The position numbers and the translations under genes are program-made. From the NCBI GenBank assembly GCA_950295325.1, contig OX485808.1, forward strand, positions 20,356,527 through 20,420,526: a stretch of 64,000 nt of DNA. Direction: 5' to 3'. The DNA comes from Polytrichum commune. Lineage: Eukaryota > Streptophyta > Polytrichopsida > Polytrichales > Polytrichaceae. The notes beneath the pieces are model-generated. The model did not search any database. It was not told the origin of the DNA and worked only from the letters and a program-made list of their open reading frames with translations. Below are positions 13,736-26,300 of the stretch, in pieces. Position 1 is the first letter of the stretch. The number at the start of each line of letters is the position of its first letter.

Positions 13736-16012
13736 ATGCATACACAACAATTGCACATACCACTTCGCAAAACAACAATGCACAAACCTGTTGATTGCAG
13801 ATTCCATAAATAAGATGTCGCCACTCCCAGCTCTGTAACGCCCACTCTCTATACCAACACCCATCTTCATCCTCATTAGTGAATGCAGTGAGAATTGTGC
13901 ACAAACCCTACCTAAAAAATGCCCAGACTTCAATGTGGCTCCAAGCCTCCAACTCTGACGGCCTCAACAGAACAACCATGCACAACATTGTCTATCAGAT
14001 CTGGACTCTAGACTCTGCAGAGAATGGACAATGCACAAGTTCGCCGCGAATGGAACCAGCGGATGAATCTGCTAGTCTGCGAAAGGGCTTCATCCATATG
14101 AATAGGCGGCCGCGAATGGCCAAGAGCGACGTGGAGAATCCGGTGACATAAGGTGGCGGAGTGGAGGGATGGGCCGCCGATGTGTAGGGTTGGCGAGGTG
14201 ACCCAACGGCGACGTGACGGAATGGGCGGGAGGTGGGGGCAGCATGGAGGAACTTTACTGCTTCTACTCATGGTAGATTTGGGCGATTTGGGGACACCTA
14301 GATTTGATTATTCTAATAGGGAATTTCGTGGCATCATTTAGAATATAGCATTAAATGCAAATAATCGCCCAAATAAAATTCGTTGATTGCATCACTCACC
14401 AATTTAAGTGACCATACCACCAATTTGGAGCTAAAATTGGTGTCCAATTAAGGAAGCTAACCAAAGTAGCCTCATCTACCTTAGCATGTGGCAAGAAAAC
14501 AATACTTTAGCTGCAAAGTCCATACAAGGAGGTGATATGTCTAAAGAGGGGGAGGTGGTAGTTGATGCAAATCTTCCCACAACTAAAAAAACTTGTTGAG
14601 TAGTATTTTACTTTGAAATGCTTTGGACATGGGGCAGGGGGCGGGGTGAATTTGGATTGTGGGCTTGGTAGTAAGAATATCTAAGTCCGGATTACATTCT
14701 TGGAGATGAAAGTTGAGGTGGGGGGATTGGGATGGGGGGTAAATGTATTGTTGGTCTTGTGGTTATGATAAGGAGTTGGAGGCATTTAATTTTTGTTGGA
14801 TGTTGAAGTGTTTGGTGGTGTTGTAGCATTTGGTGAGCATGAGGAGGTGGTGAACATATGAAACATTATCCTTGTCAAAGAGGGTGCGTTCCAATATCCA
14901 TTTAGAGTGGTTATGAGGTGGGGGCCATGTGCACAAAAAATTGTGTACATAATGTGTAGCTCCCCATTCTTTTTGGGTGGTCTTTTAAATGATTAAATAA
15001 TTCAGATCAAAGTTCTTCCATTGTAACATATTATGGCTATTAACAACATGCATGGTTGGAAGAATAAAATGGTGGTGTAAGAGCCATTTTGTCTTATGAA
15101 GCTCTATGTGCAAGTTTGTTCGGATTGTTTGTTAGTTTAAAAGTGGTACATTTTTGTGGTAAGTTGGGTTGGGTAAGGTGTAGAGAGTATGTGAATGTGT
15201 GAAATGGTAGTTGGTGCCGATAAATGATGGCAAGTTGTGAAGGTCAGTTGTGCATGCAAATGCATGTCTTGGGGGGGGGGGGTGAGTGGATGGGTGGTGG
15301 CAACAACTCTATTTGATATGTCAATGTAGCTAGGAAGAAGGTGAAAATAATGAAAGCGGTCTGGGCATGTGTTTAGGTGAATTGCCTACGAGCGCTCGCA
15401 AGATTGTACTAAGAATGGTTTGATAGTTGCTTCCGAAAATTGTGGACCTCCATCCCTCCCCCCATGCACCTATTAATGTCCATATAAAGAAAATCATAAT
15501 TACTATTACAAATTGTGATATGGATAGTACCTATACACAAACTTTGGAGGATTGTTTCTTGATGGATGCATGTCGTTCCCCTTTGGATGTTGTTGGGATC
15601 ACAAGGTTCATGCCTCGCTAGGACTGTGCACCTTGCCAATCACAATATGTACTTTGGAAAGCTCGCTTTTGGGGGCACTTTATGTCCTTGTTGCTTCCCC
15701 ACCAAGTACTCCCGTGGGGTAGCATAGTCAATCAATACATATGCACATAATCTCCTTTATTTCTCACAAAGAAAAATGGGTATGTCTAGAAGTTTCCACA
15801 TATTAGTTGTCTTATGACTCTGTCATTTTTTACTCTGAAAATCATAGCAAGAGTAAGGTTGATCAAAAGAATTTGTAGATTGTTGCTAGAATCTCATATC
15901 ACATTTGCAGATCCAAGAAAAATCATACCTTGAAAGTGAAGTTGTGAATCATGACAACCAACAAAAAAAAACTAACTAAGTAAAATATGTCTACCTTATA
16001 ACACACCTATGG
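13736..16012. other. Gene-free stretch
   Basis: No supported gene. 14040-14270 is GC-richer and may be the terminal part of the hAT element, but I found no clear TIR. A run of about 13 G lies near 15271-15283. Open frames are short and unrelated to known families. Confidence 0.4.
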
Positions 16013-16253
16013 CGAGGGAACTTGTCGCATACAAGTATACCCTCCTATCATTCACCATAAAAACCTTGAAATAATATGCAATCTAATTGTTACTTTTTAA
16101 AGATGGTTTGATACCAAAATTAGCTTTAAAACCCTTGAATTAATATAATGAAAAACTTTCATGATAAATCAACCACAAACATATGGGGTCAATTTTTTTA
16201 ATGTTAAATGGATGAGTTGGTATGCTCGTATGCAATAATTCCCCATCGCCCAA
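16013..16253. mobile_element. hAT-type MITE, 241 bp, copy 1 of 3
   Basis: It is flanked by the exact 8-bp duplication ACCTATGG (16005-16012 and 16254-16261). The arms are inverted: the left has CATACAAGTATACC...CATTCACCATAAAA and the right its diverged reverse complement. The same architecture, with related arm sequence, recurs at 46091 and 47097. The 8-bp duplication indicates hAT-type transposition. It has no coding capacity. Confidence 0.75.
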
Positions 16254-17074
16254 ACCTATGGGAAACAAGTTTTTCCTCGGTAATGTTGGTGGGGTCCCAA
16301 CTAATCTAGCCCTAGCCTCGGCCCTAGTGTTGGCCTAGTTGTTGAAGTTGAACTGGAGTTGCCAACTAGACTCCTAAAATATCACACCCAATTGAATAGT
16401 GACATATGGCAATTGTTAATGAGGGGGCATATTAGCGCGTGTGCGAAGATGTTGAATTGCTTGCCGAGATTCTTGTATTCTCCGTAGGTGAGTAAGGTTA
16501 GAAGGACTGAAGCGAAGCATCAAAATTTCAATCGAATCGGTGCTTAGTCAGCGGTGACAAGTTTAGCAAGGGTGAGTTTCCGTCTAGGCTAGTTGCCCGC
16601 TTCTAGATAATAATAGGTCGGAGGTGTTCTCATGTAGTTAAGCACAAGCCACTATCCAACCACATTCTGGTGGTGTGCTAGAATGTGGAGGGCTATGGAC
16701 ACGGGCCACTAGACTTCCCATGCGTCCACTAAAGAATCTTTGACCCACAATTCTTGGTCACCGAAGGATTAAGACCAGTTGAAGACTCAAGAACCAATGT
16801 TGGTGTAGAACTCCATCCTTGGTAACCAGGAGGAGGTTAGTAGATGGGCCCATATTTGAGAAGATGGGAATAGCTAGTTGGCAACTTGGCACATACAAAC
16901 CCTACCCCATCAGACTCCCTCTACATTTAGGCGGGTTTGTCCTTTTCACACTAGAATGTGGTGGGCGAGCAGTCTACATGGAACTCACCCTAAATCGCCG
17001 TCTTGTGTTGCAGGTGCATGTAGACCAATTTGGCGAGTAGAGTGAAGTTACTTAAGGTCATTTGACTTTCGCCC

Positions 17075-18195
17075 TTGCAAAACTGCACAGGAGATACAGA
17101 CACTGACGCGACGTAGTATAGAGTGTTTTGAATGCCGTGCTAGGTCAGCCGTACTGAGGAAGGAGTACTGTCAATTCTTAGCTACCTAGCGAACTCTGTT
17201 GTAGGTGTGCTGGTGCAAACTGAACAGGTGACATAGATCCCCGCTCTCATTTCATTACATAGCATGAATGTTTGCAATTCGGCGCTAATTGCCCGTGTCA
17301 GGATCGTGTGATTTGGCTAAACTGCGCAGAAGACAAAGATGCAGTCTCTCAAGTAGTATAAAGTGTTTTGAATTTTGTCCAAGGTCAGCCGTACTGAGGA
17401 AGGAGTTGCGTCGATTGGTTGCTACTTAGCGAACTCTGTTGAGGTACACTGATGCAAGTTGAGCAGACGAGATAGATGCACACTCTCATTTCTTTACAGA
17501 GCATGAATGTTTTCCATTCAGTGCTAAGAGCCCGTGGAATTTCTGCTTTGATGCAAGTACAGAAGGTTTGTCAGACATCGAAGTGTGTTATGTTGGTGTG
17601 ATTTGGAAAAACTGCACAGAAGACAGAGATATATACTCTCATGACGCAGTATAAGGTTCTAGGTTAGCCGTACCGAGGAAGGAGTTGTGTCAATTCTTGG
17701 CTACTTAGCGAACCATGTTGCAGGCCCACTGATGCAAGTTGAACTGATGAATAGACGCACACAAACATTCATCTCATTAAACAGCATAACTGTTTGCAAT
17801 TCGGAGCGAAGCGCCCGTGGAATTCCTGTTGCGTTGAAAGTACAGAAGGTTTGTCAGACGTAGAAGTGTATTAAGATCGTGTTATACAGGCAAAACTGCA
17901 CAGAAGACTAATTGCTCGATGTACTATTAAACACTCGACGTTCTTCTGTTGCAGGTGCACCATTGCAAGTACAGTGGGCTTGTCAGACATCGAAGTGCGT
18001 TAAGATCGTGTTATTTGGCAAAATTGCACAGAAGACATAGCTGCATATACTCGTAATCCATGACATAAGTGCTATGTACTAAAGTACTCGATGTCCCGGT
18101 CCCGGTACTAATTACTCGATGTTCTTCTGTTGCAGGTGCATCAGTGCAAGTACAGAGTATTCTCAGACATCGAAGCCGTGCGATTTGTCAAAACT
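17075..18195 (+). repeat. Degenerate tandem array upstream of the EF-hand gene
   Basis: A unit beginning with a variant of GCAAAACTGCACAGAAGAC recurs at about 17075, 17318, 17606, 17890, 18018 and 18188, so spacing is 240-290 bp at first and then 130-170 bp. Shared internal blocks include GTCAGCCGTACTGAGGAAGG, TAGCGAACTCTGTTG, CATGAATGTTTGCAATTC and CAGACATCGAAGTG. The later units share TTCTTCTGTTGCAGGTGCA, which looks like a splice acceptor. The array ends about 75 bp before the EF-hand ATG, so it occupies the promoter or 5' leader. Confidence 0.85.
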
Positions 18196-18267
18196 ACACA
18201 GAATACAGGCTGTGCAGTGTTCACTAACGTTCAGTTTCCAAAAGTTTCCGGAAACTGAGTTATCGAG

Positions 18268-18762
18268 ATGGGTGTGGAGGACGTGGAGAAGGAAGGCGGG
18301 AGGGTGGTAATCCTGGACGGCACCACGGTACGCTCGTTTGCCAACGATGAAGAGGCATTCTCGAAAGCTGTCGACCCGCAGTTTCGAGCGCTCGACACAA
18401 ATGGCGACGGGGTGCTGTCCCGATCCGAGCTTCGCCCCGCGTTCGAGCGCCTTAACCTCATTGACCTGCACTTTGGTGTGCCTGTGAAGAAAACTCCACA
18501 CGAACTGAACGCTCTCTACGACTCTGTTTTTGAGAGCTTTGATACCGATCAGAACGACACGGTGGATTTGGAGGAGTTTCGAGAGTCTCTTCGCCAGATT
18601 CTTCTCGCCATAGCCGAAGGTCTGGGAAGCTGTCCCTTGACCATGCTCTTGGAGGAAGGGAGCTTACTCAAGGACGCAGTGGATCACGAGACGCATTCAG
18701 CGAAAGCAAGCTCAATTGAGCATAAGGATGTTCCCGCATCTTCCGTCATCGAGATGGCTTGA
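18268..18762 (+). CDS. Two-EF-hand calcium-binding protein (At2g44310-like)
   Basis: An intact single-exon frame of 164 codons. It resembles the small plant family typified by Arabidopsis At2g44310: N-terminal VVILDGTTVRSFANDEEAFS, then EF-hand 1 with loop D43-TNGDGVLSRS-E54, the linker LHFGVPV, EF-hand 2 with loop D92-TDQNDTVDLE-E103, and a conserved ILLAIAEGLGSCPLTMLLEEG block. Loop 1 is canonical. Loop 2 has Asp instead of the usual Gly at loop position 6, which may lower its calcium affinity (inference). There is no signal peptide or membrane segment, so cytosolic or nuclear. The specific target of this family is not known to me. The ATG at 18268 is chosen because the family start motif follows it; the family usually begins close to VVILDG, so ~12 residues are extra. 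It converges with the methyltransferase gene downstream. Confidence 0.9.
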   Translation: MGVEDVEKEGGRVVILDGTTVRSFANDEEAFSKAVDPQFRALDTNGDGVLSRSELRPAFERLNLIDLHFGVPVKKTPHELNALYDSVFESFDTDQNDTVDLEEFRESLRQILLAIAEGLGSCPLTMLLEEGSLLKDAVDHETHSAKASSIEHKDVPASSVIEMA

Positions 18763-20328
18763 GTCTGTCTACTTTCAGAGAGGATTGTTTTGACCAAATA
18801 AACCTTGCTTAAGAAGCGAGAAATCTGCAAAGGTGAACTTTTAGTGGATGCGTTAATCCGAAGCAGTCCAGACATAGTGTTAATCTCAACTACGTCAAGT
18901 GCTAAACTCCAAATGCTTGAGAACTCAGGCAATTGTGATGATTCGGTAGCATTTCGCTCCGACTTTGATCTCGTTGCCTACTTGCAATTACGCCGTTCTG
19001 GTCTATCGCAGACCTCGTTTGATACTTTCTTTGACGACCTCAGCTTCCGCATCTGCATTTGCGATGAAAAACTTAAGTTTCGTAAGTTCGTCTTCAGGAC
19101 TCAGCCCGGTTTATAAGATGTGCTTTTATTTTTTGTAACAGAGATAATCTTGACAGTGGAGCAGCAATGCTTCTTAACGCTTGTCAAACAATTTCGTTGA
19201 AGTATATCTCGAGTGCTCTTCCAAACCAACGAGCTTAATCTTTTCAGTTCAGGATCGATCATTACTTCTTTGTGTGTGTTTCTCCAGTCGCCGCGCTTTT
19301 GCAATTTGCTAACGATTGGAGATTTTCTGAATGGCAAACGCGAATTGAAAACAATTTCGCTGCCGATCTGCCTCGTGGTACTCTTGAGATGTATCCGCCC
19401 CGCGAATGTGAAGCAAGCATCTCGTGGGAGGAGCCTACCTGAGTATCCGCCCAGGTTCGAGTCTGGATATAAATATGCGTATTATCTTGAGTGTCCTTCT
19501 CGCACTGTACAAATTTTGGGATGATGCAAGATTCCATGATTCTCTAGTTTTTCAGAGTCATTTTCTAATGGTACAGGTTCCAGAGGATATTTATGAACAT
19601 GACCAAGATTGTGCATGCATTGAATAAAAGGTGGATAAATGACCAGATCCATGCTTTATTTAAGCATGCCCTGTTGAAAGTGGATAGATTGTCCGAATTC
19701 TTATGATTGGAGGCAATATTTCCATTGAAAGTAAAAATAGACCATACATGCATCTATATATCCAAAGCTAGGCTTACGAGGGAGACCAAGAGGAAGATAT
19801 TCTATCAGACAAACTCAGATTTGACCAACACCAGCCTATGACCTACCAATGAACTAAAAGCTATAGTAGGCTATAGTTTGCAACAAAGTCAAAATCCACA
19901 TTTCAGCTCTATCACCAATAAGTGATGTGAAGTAGAGACCATCATAGCGATGTGAAGGTTGCTCATTGCAAATAGAACCTACCCTTGTCAAAGTAGGAGG
20001 ACAACAAAGTACATCAAGCTTGATGTCAACAATTGGAAATGCACAATCATATCAAGATGGGTTACACACACTGATAAATGATGCAGTATTTGTATTTACA
20101 AATCTCCTTTCCAAAGGTTTAAAAGCACTTGTCTTGTGTGAGACTTGGGTGCTTGCAGCAACCAGAAGCGGTTACACACATTTACAATAAGCATATGCAA
20201 GGAGAGTGATGAATGATTGCTGATGACTGATTGCATGTATCAACAACACCATCACAAAAGAATCTTCAAGAGCCTGTTCTCTATAATGGAGATACAGAAT
20301 CCCAAGCGTAAGGGATACACCTATCCTC
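18763..20328. other. Convergent 3' intergenic region
   Basis: It separates the 3' ends of the EF-hand gene (plus) and the trithorax-like gene (minus), so it should contain both 3' untranslated regions. Open frames here are short and unsupported. A B-box-like GGTTCGAGTCT at 19453-19463 has no well-placed A box, so I do not call a tRNA or SINE. Confidence 0.5.
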
Positions 20329-23300
20329 CTAGTTCATGAATCTCCGACAATTGGGGGCGCCGCACAGGCACTCCACTTTCTGTGTGTCTTCTACGTCAAA
20401 TCGGTAATTGTATCTGGAAAGCACACCGAGCACAGGTTAGAACTTACGACTTCCATGATGCTTACTCATCAGTGCTCACTTGTCAACATTTAGCTAATGT
20501 TTTGTTCGACATTGATTGAACACATTCTATAAAATGTAGAGACAACAGATTAAAATTGCGACCTTATGTTGGATAGGTGTTGATTCAATGCTGTAGTTTG
20601 ACATTATTGAAGCAATGTGAAAAGAATGTTGGTGTATGAATTCGAAGGGTTTGTCACAAGTCTAAGCAAATAGAATGGAGTAGACTCACGTAAGTTCCTC
20701 GCCAGCCACAATATCTTTGCGAGCAATAAGGACAATTCGGCTGTCACCCTCTCCATTGTCCCTCTGAAAGTCAAGAATCTTTGCGTAGCAACTGGGCTCG
20801 CACTGCAGGAAACAGCAACACTCAAAGATGAATAAAGCTATAAATGTCGCCCAACTTAAAGATAGCACTATGCACAACACTTCAAAGAGTATATGGTATG
20901 ATGGAGTTAATATCCACCATCCACAATATATGCGATGATATTATAGCAGAGGCTGAGAAAACCAAGGTGAATTACTTACAGAGTGGTTGATGAGACGTGC
21001 AATATTTCCCTTCTCGGTGGCATCAATAACTATTTCCTCGTTGATTTTGAACAACTGAGAACCCAGAAAAAATTGAAAAAAATCATTAGAAAAGCAGAAA
21101 CACCTCACAGTATGCAATGAACTTGGTGCTCCTCTGAGAGGTACACCAGGATCAATGCCTCCAAAACCTCTTCCTAACTGTCAATTTCAGTCTCAACAGA
21201 AAATGCGCATCATTTTATCCTCTAGAAACAAGTCATGCAAGGTGTCCAACTGTCTGACCCAATCCATGCCCAAAATAATTTTGTGACAAATAATAATCTG
21301 AACATCATTATTTAGGATAAGATTCACCATTACACTGTTTATGGTATTTAATCACTACTCTTTGGAGTCACGCAATGCTATAACTTTTTACTTACAATGT
21401 AAATTCTTATGAGATTGAGTTGTTTATGTTCTAAGATGTCCAAACCATATATTCGACCTTTGTTGGTATAAAAGAAAATCTATGTCAGAAAGTTATAGCA
21501 TTGCATAATTCCAAATAGCAAGTCACACTAAATACCATAAACGGTGTAGCATAATTGCCTACATTCAAGTCAACAAGATCACTTACATAGCAATCCTTTC
21601 CTTCCTTGTTGTATCTAATCTCCCGTAGGTCTGCCACAGAGCCTCGTACACGCTCCCCTCTGTACTCCACAACCTGACAACCCAAAATTCAGACAATTGT
21701 CAAGAATGGAATTTCTAGATGTCTCCTGGCTACGTAGAGAATGCATCCTTGGTCAATTGATGGTCCCGGTTTCAAGACAGTCATCAATTGAAACAGAATT
21801 TTTCATATATGCTGATCCAACTGCATGAATAAGAAAAGGTAAGACAGACCCCATACATATCAAGAAGACAAACTCTGTACTGAAGTGGCAATTAGAAAAC
21901 ATTTACCATTTCCCCTTCTTGAATGGCACGTCGAGAGAACAAACCCCAGCCATGTATTGCTGATTTGCCAAAGGTCACTGTTTTCTTCTCCGTTTTCTGG
22001 ACGACACAACAATGCACCCATTGAAGATGGTGAGATTTAAGAACAACCACTTTAGCAGCAAAAAATTGATGAAGAAGACATAATGCAGACAAAGACACAA
22101 AAGAGAGAAATGCTACAATTGATCCAGACACCCTGCCTGAGAACAAGATGAGACTAGAATACTAGAATGGAATGCTTGATGGGATAGGAAAATTTACCTG
22201 AAGGAACTTCAAACGTTCTTCATTTGTGAAAACTTTATCCTTCTTAGGGTCCAATACCGCAAAATCCTATTAGCCATTCAACTCAATGTTCAGACTAGTG
22301 AATCAACATGAAGCAACAGTAGCAAGGAGTACCTCAATGTCCTGACTAGTGAATCTAAGAGGGCCACTGTACTAAAGCATCGGAGGAAAGGATTTCTAAG
22401 AACATGGCAACCCTGCCGCTGAAATTGAGCATTATGTAAGCAGATTTTGAGGGCATAATAATGCTCTATAACATTTGGAAAGTGAAATGTACAGCAACTC
22501 ACCCTAAGACTAAAAATATTCTCAATAGTATTCCAGCTGACACCTGTGACACGGTATGCAATTGCTTTCCCTCGTTTCTGCCAAACACCACATGAATTTT
22601 TCAGTTACATGAAGATCACAATTACAGGGTCAAATCACCATGGACATCTGGATAGCAGCATTTGAACAACAATAACAACATTTAAACTACGATCAGAAAT
22701 TCAATTGCCGGTGCATGTAAAGAGGCATAGCCACAAGTAAGAGCCAGAGAACTTATTGCCTGTACACATGAATATTCATCTAATTGCCCAGCCCTGCTAT
22801 GTAAAGCATAAGACTTAGTATTGAAGGGATGGTTGCTAAATAACTTGTTAATCCAAGCAATCACGAGTATTATTGTATGGATGATATTTGCATATTAAGC
22901 TCTCCTCTTCCACATATACTTCCAAACAAGAGAAATTTGGAAAACCATGATGCTAGATTGCAAGAGGATAAACACCTTAAATTTGGCATCCCGGTCATAG
23001 GCGGTGTATGGGTGACACCTAGCTGCTGAAGAGAGGTCATTACTTGTGGTAAGCTCTAAAGAGCTGTTTCGACTTCCCAAAGCATACCCACCTGCAAATA
23101 AACTGACAACACTGTCCATCTCTCTAGGCTGCACAGAGCCTCTCTTGGTGGGTGGTTTGCCTGATGGCGATTTCAAGGTCAAGTGCATGTCTGGACTTGG
23201 GGTCCTGCAAAACACAAACTTGTCAAACAAATTGTACCAAATAGTCCTCTTTTACCATGCACATGACACAACTGCTTCAAAGCAGCTCACTGTGAAAGTT

Positions 23301-26300
23301 GAGTTCTTCTATTCTTACACCCTTGAGAAGAGTGTCATGAGGTGTACCAACAGCTACTCTGGGAGTCAGCCTATCATACTCAATTTGAACACCTTTCCAG
23401 CACTAAACCTTTTTCAAGGAAAGTTGATCACAAATCATCCAGATTTCCACAATCGATACTATTATCCATGACAGAGAAGAGCATACCTATGTGTACTGCA
23501 AAATAAGTTCATCTTTGTCATGGGCACTCCATTCTTGGTGACCGACATCATCTGCAAACACAGAAAGACTTGATAAATTTCCTGTCTTCTGCAAACTCTA
23601 GAACTCCAATGCTGGTGGTGAGAAGCACAAGTTACAGTTAAAGTGTGCAAAGAGTTTCTCCAACATAGAGAGGTATGTACAACAAGTTTTGACTACATAC
23701 CTCCATGTAATAGCCAGCTCTAAAGGCACACATAATATGAAGGTGTGTTCGACAGTTCTTGTGGGCACAAGATATGCACACTCCATGTATCTGCTTGCAA
23801 ATACCACATTTCTGCACATAGACATTACATCAACAAGTGTACAAGAATAACTCACTGATGCATTGTGATGGATCAAATCCCTTGTAGACATGTGTATTCA
23901 CCACCAAGTATTTAAGAATGGAAGACATGCACAAGAACTTCCAACAATGGCAATCAAAAAAACTCTTTCTGATTGAGATAAATCATTGCATATAGGATAT
24001 ACTAATTGCCCAAATCATCAGTAGCCTATATGCAACATATTGTAATTTCATAAAAGAGCACTCACCACCACATAATAGAGTGAAAATATACCTGCTGGAA
24101 CATGCTTAGGTGTACATTAATGAGGCCCTCAGCTGGCTCCATTTTGACAATATTTCTGAACCTCAATTCCGGCACAAACCAAGCGCAAGTCACATGCACC
24201 CACATGTTTGCAGTTGTTGTCGGCTTCAATGCACCACCTGCCCAGTTTAGACAAGACTAAAAAATCAGAAAGGGTTTCTAGACAGACTTGACAAAGTACA
24301 AAAATGACATACCTACATTACCTCGTGACAGCAACTTCCCTTCAATGTGAATTGAAATCCACAACTCTGTAGGGAATATTCTCAGAGGAGAAGATGGCAT
24401 TTCAGCAGAACGATCCCCAATATATTGCAAATGCACTGAAAAATTCAACTGTCTTATCTACCCTGCATTGAAATAGTAAAAAATGTAGTTTGAAAATACT
24501 GACCTTTGACAGGACATAAGCAGCATTCCCTTTCAATGTCGGGTGTTTCACAAGCACGGCACACCCAGGATCCTACACTCTCTGATGCTTTCACACCATA
24601 GCACTCCTCATGTACTGCGACCTGGCAACTACACTCGCAATAAAAATTTGATCCCTCGTCAGCTGCCAATAGTACAATGCTAGAAATCAAGTTGACATGA
24701 AAATAAAGGATGGTTAATATGCACATCCTGCCCGCCTTATAGCCATATGATAAAAAGTATGAAAGCATAGTTCCAAATACTCAAAGATAATCATGGATAC
24801 ATTACAACAATGCATAAAACTTGTGAGAAGGTAAGCACCGGTTGCAAATGATCATCTTGTTGTAATGCCAATCTTCAACCATGCGACATACTCCACATCT
24901 TTCAGATGTCCAGGTTGTCTCTACTGGGTCATATTTTTCTGTGAAGATACCACATAAGCTTGTTACTAGATTGCACAACATCTTGAATAAGTATGGTGCT
25001 CACCCCCTTGCTTAGCACAGTCCATTTCCTTCAAGCTACATACATATGCTTGGATTCAGAGAGAATAAACAAACACTAAACTGAAAAAGGGAACACAATC
25101 AACACATTAGGTAAGGAGAAGCTGTCCCTTCGATAGGTGATCCATACTAAAAGAGACATAATTCAATAGCATCCCAGACTCATTAACTTTAACTCAAGCT
25201 CCACACAGAAATTACAGATTTCCTTTTGAGTTCTTTATTCTGCATAACCCATTCAAAGTTAACTCTCACACTACTTGAATTCATGCAAGGTGTGGTGCTC
25301 TTTACGTTCAAGGGCTGCACGTAAAGCTTGCTCCTTGGATCTTGCAGGGACTACAAAATCTGAGCCTTCATACCCAAGGCCAATGGCTCCACCGCTCAAC
25401 ATTCTTTGCAGCTGCATTGCAATGTAAACCAGCAATGTTAACTAGGTCCAAGCTTCTGTACACTATGTCTGACAGTTTTTAGCAGCTTGAACTTCTCAAG
25501 GTATTTATGAATTCTCAACAAAACTCTACCCATGCCCTCAGGTATTCCTATACAAATAGCAGAAAAAAAGACATGCACATTGTATCAAGAAAACTCCTAC
25601 AATAAAGTTTTACATCTTGGTCTGTTTAGAGTCACAGAAATATACTTAGCCATACATATAAGAGTATGAGTATGTGCCAAACACATACTCAAAATATTGT
25701 TGACCAGGTTTTCAAGTATTATGCAGTTCATCCAGAAAGAACTCACCCATTGAACCAGAGGCTGATCCAGATTTTTGACCCTTATGCTCTCCTTCCATTT
25801 TTTCTTTCGGCACCCTGTGTGTCTTTCCCACTCAGATGGCTTCACAGGCTTCATCAACCCCCGGCATTCGTCACACTTGCAAAGCACTCTGGCAGTCCAA
25901 ATGAAGGGCAAATTGTTGAGTGAATCACAACAAACAAAAGAATAAATAAAGAGGACCTACACATACAAACACTGCCAGATGATTGTAAGTGATGCATTTT
26001 GCCCACTACACTTACTCATGAGACTTTGGTAGATAGTCCCCCTCCATGCCAGTGCAAGTAATAGGTAACCTCTCTGGAGTGACATAAGAACTTGCTCCTC
26101 CATCCATTCTGCACACCAATGTCAAGATCAATTCCTATAAGAAAGCCACCTTTCACCAGACTTTTCAGCTTTAAGTTCAACACCAATTGTGACATGTCAC
26201 TTGCTTAGTACTAAATAAATCATAACTGATTTGAATCTGGTCAATTTCAATACATCTACTCATGCAAGTATACAACACGAACATCCTTAAAGTGATCACA

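Noticed and set aside
13044-13838. Plus-strand open frame of 264 codons
   Set aside because: It runs antisense to hAT exon 1 and then through the 56-bp tandem repeat. The repetitive Lys/Arg-rich translation appears in several frames, as expected from a repeat.
19380-19470. Possible tRNA or SINE from the B-box-like GGTTCGAGTCT
   Set aside because: No A box at the right distance and no cloverleaf stems pair convincingly.
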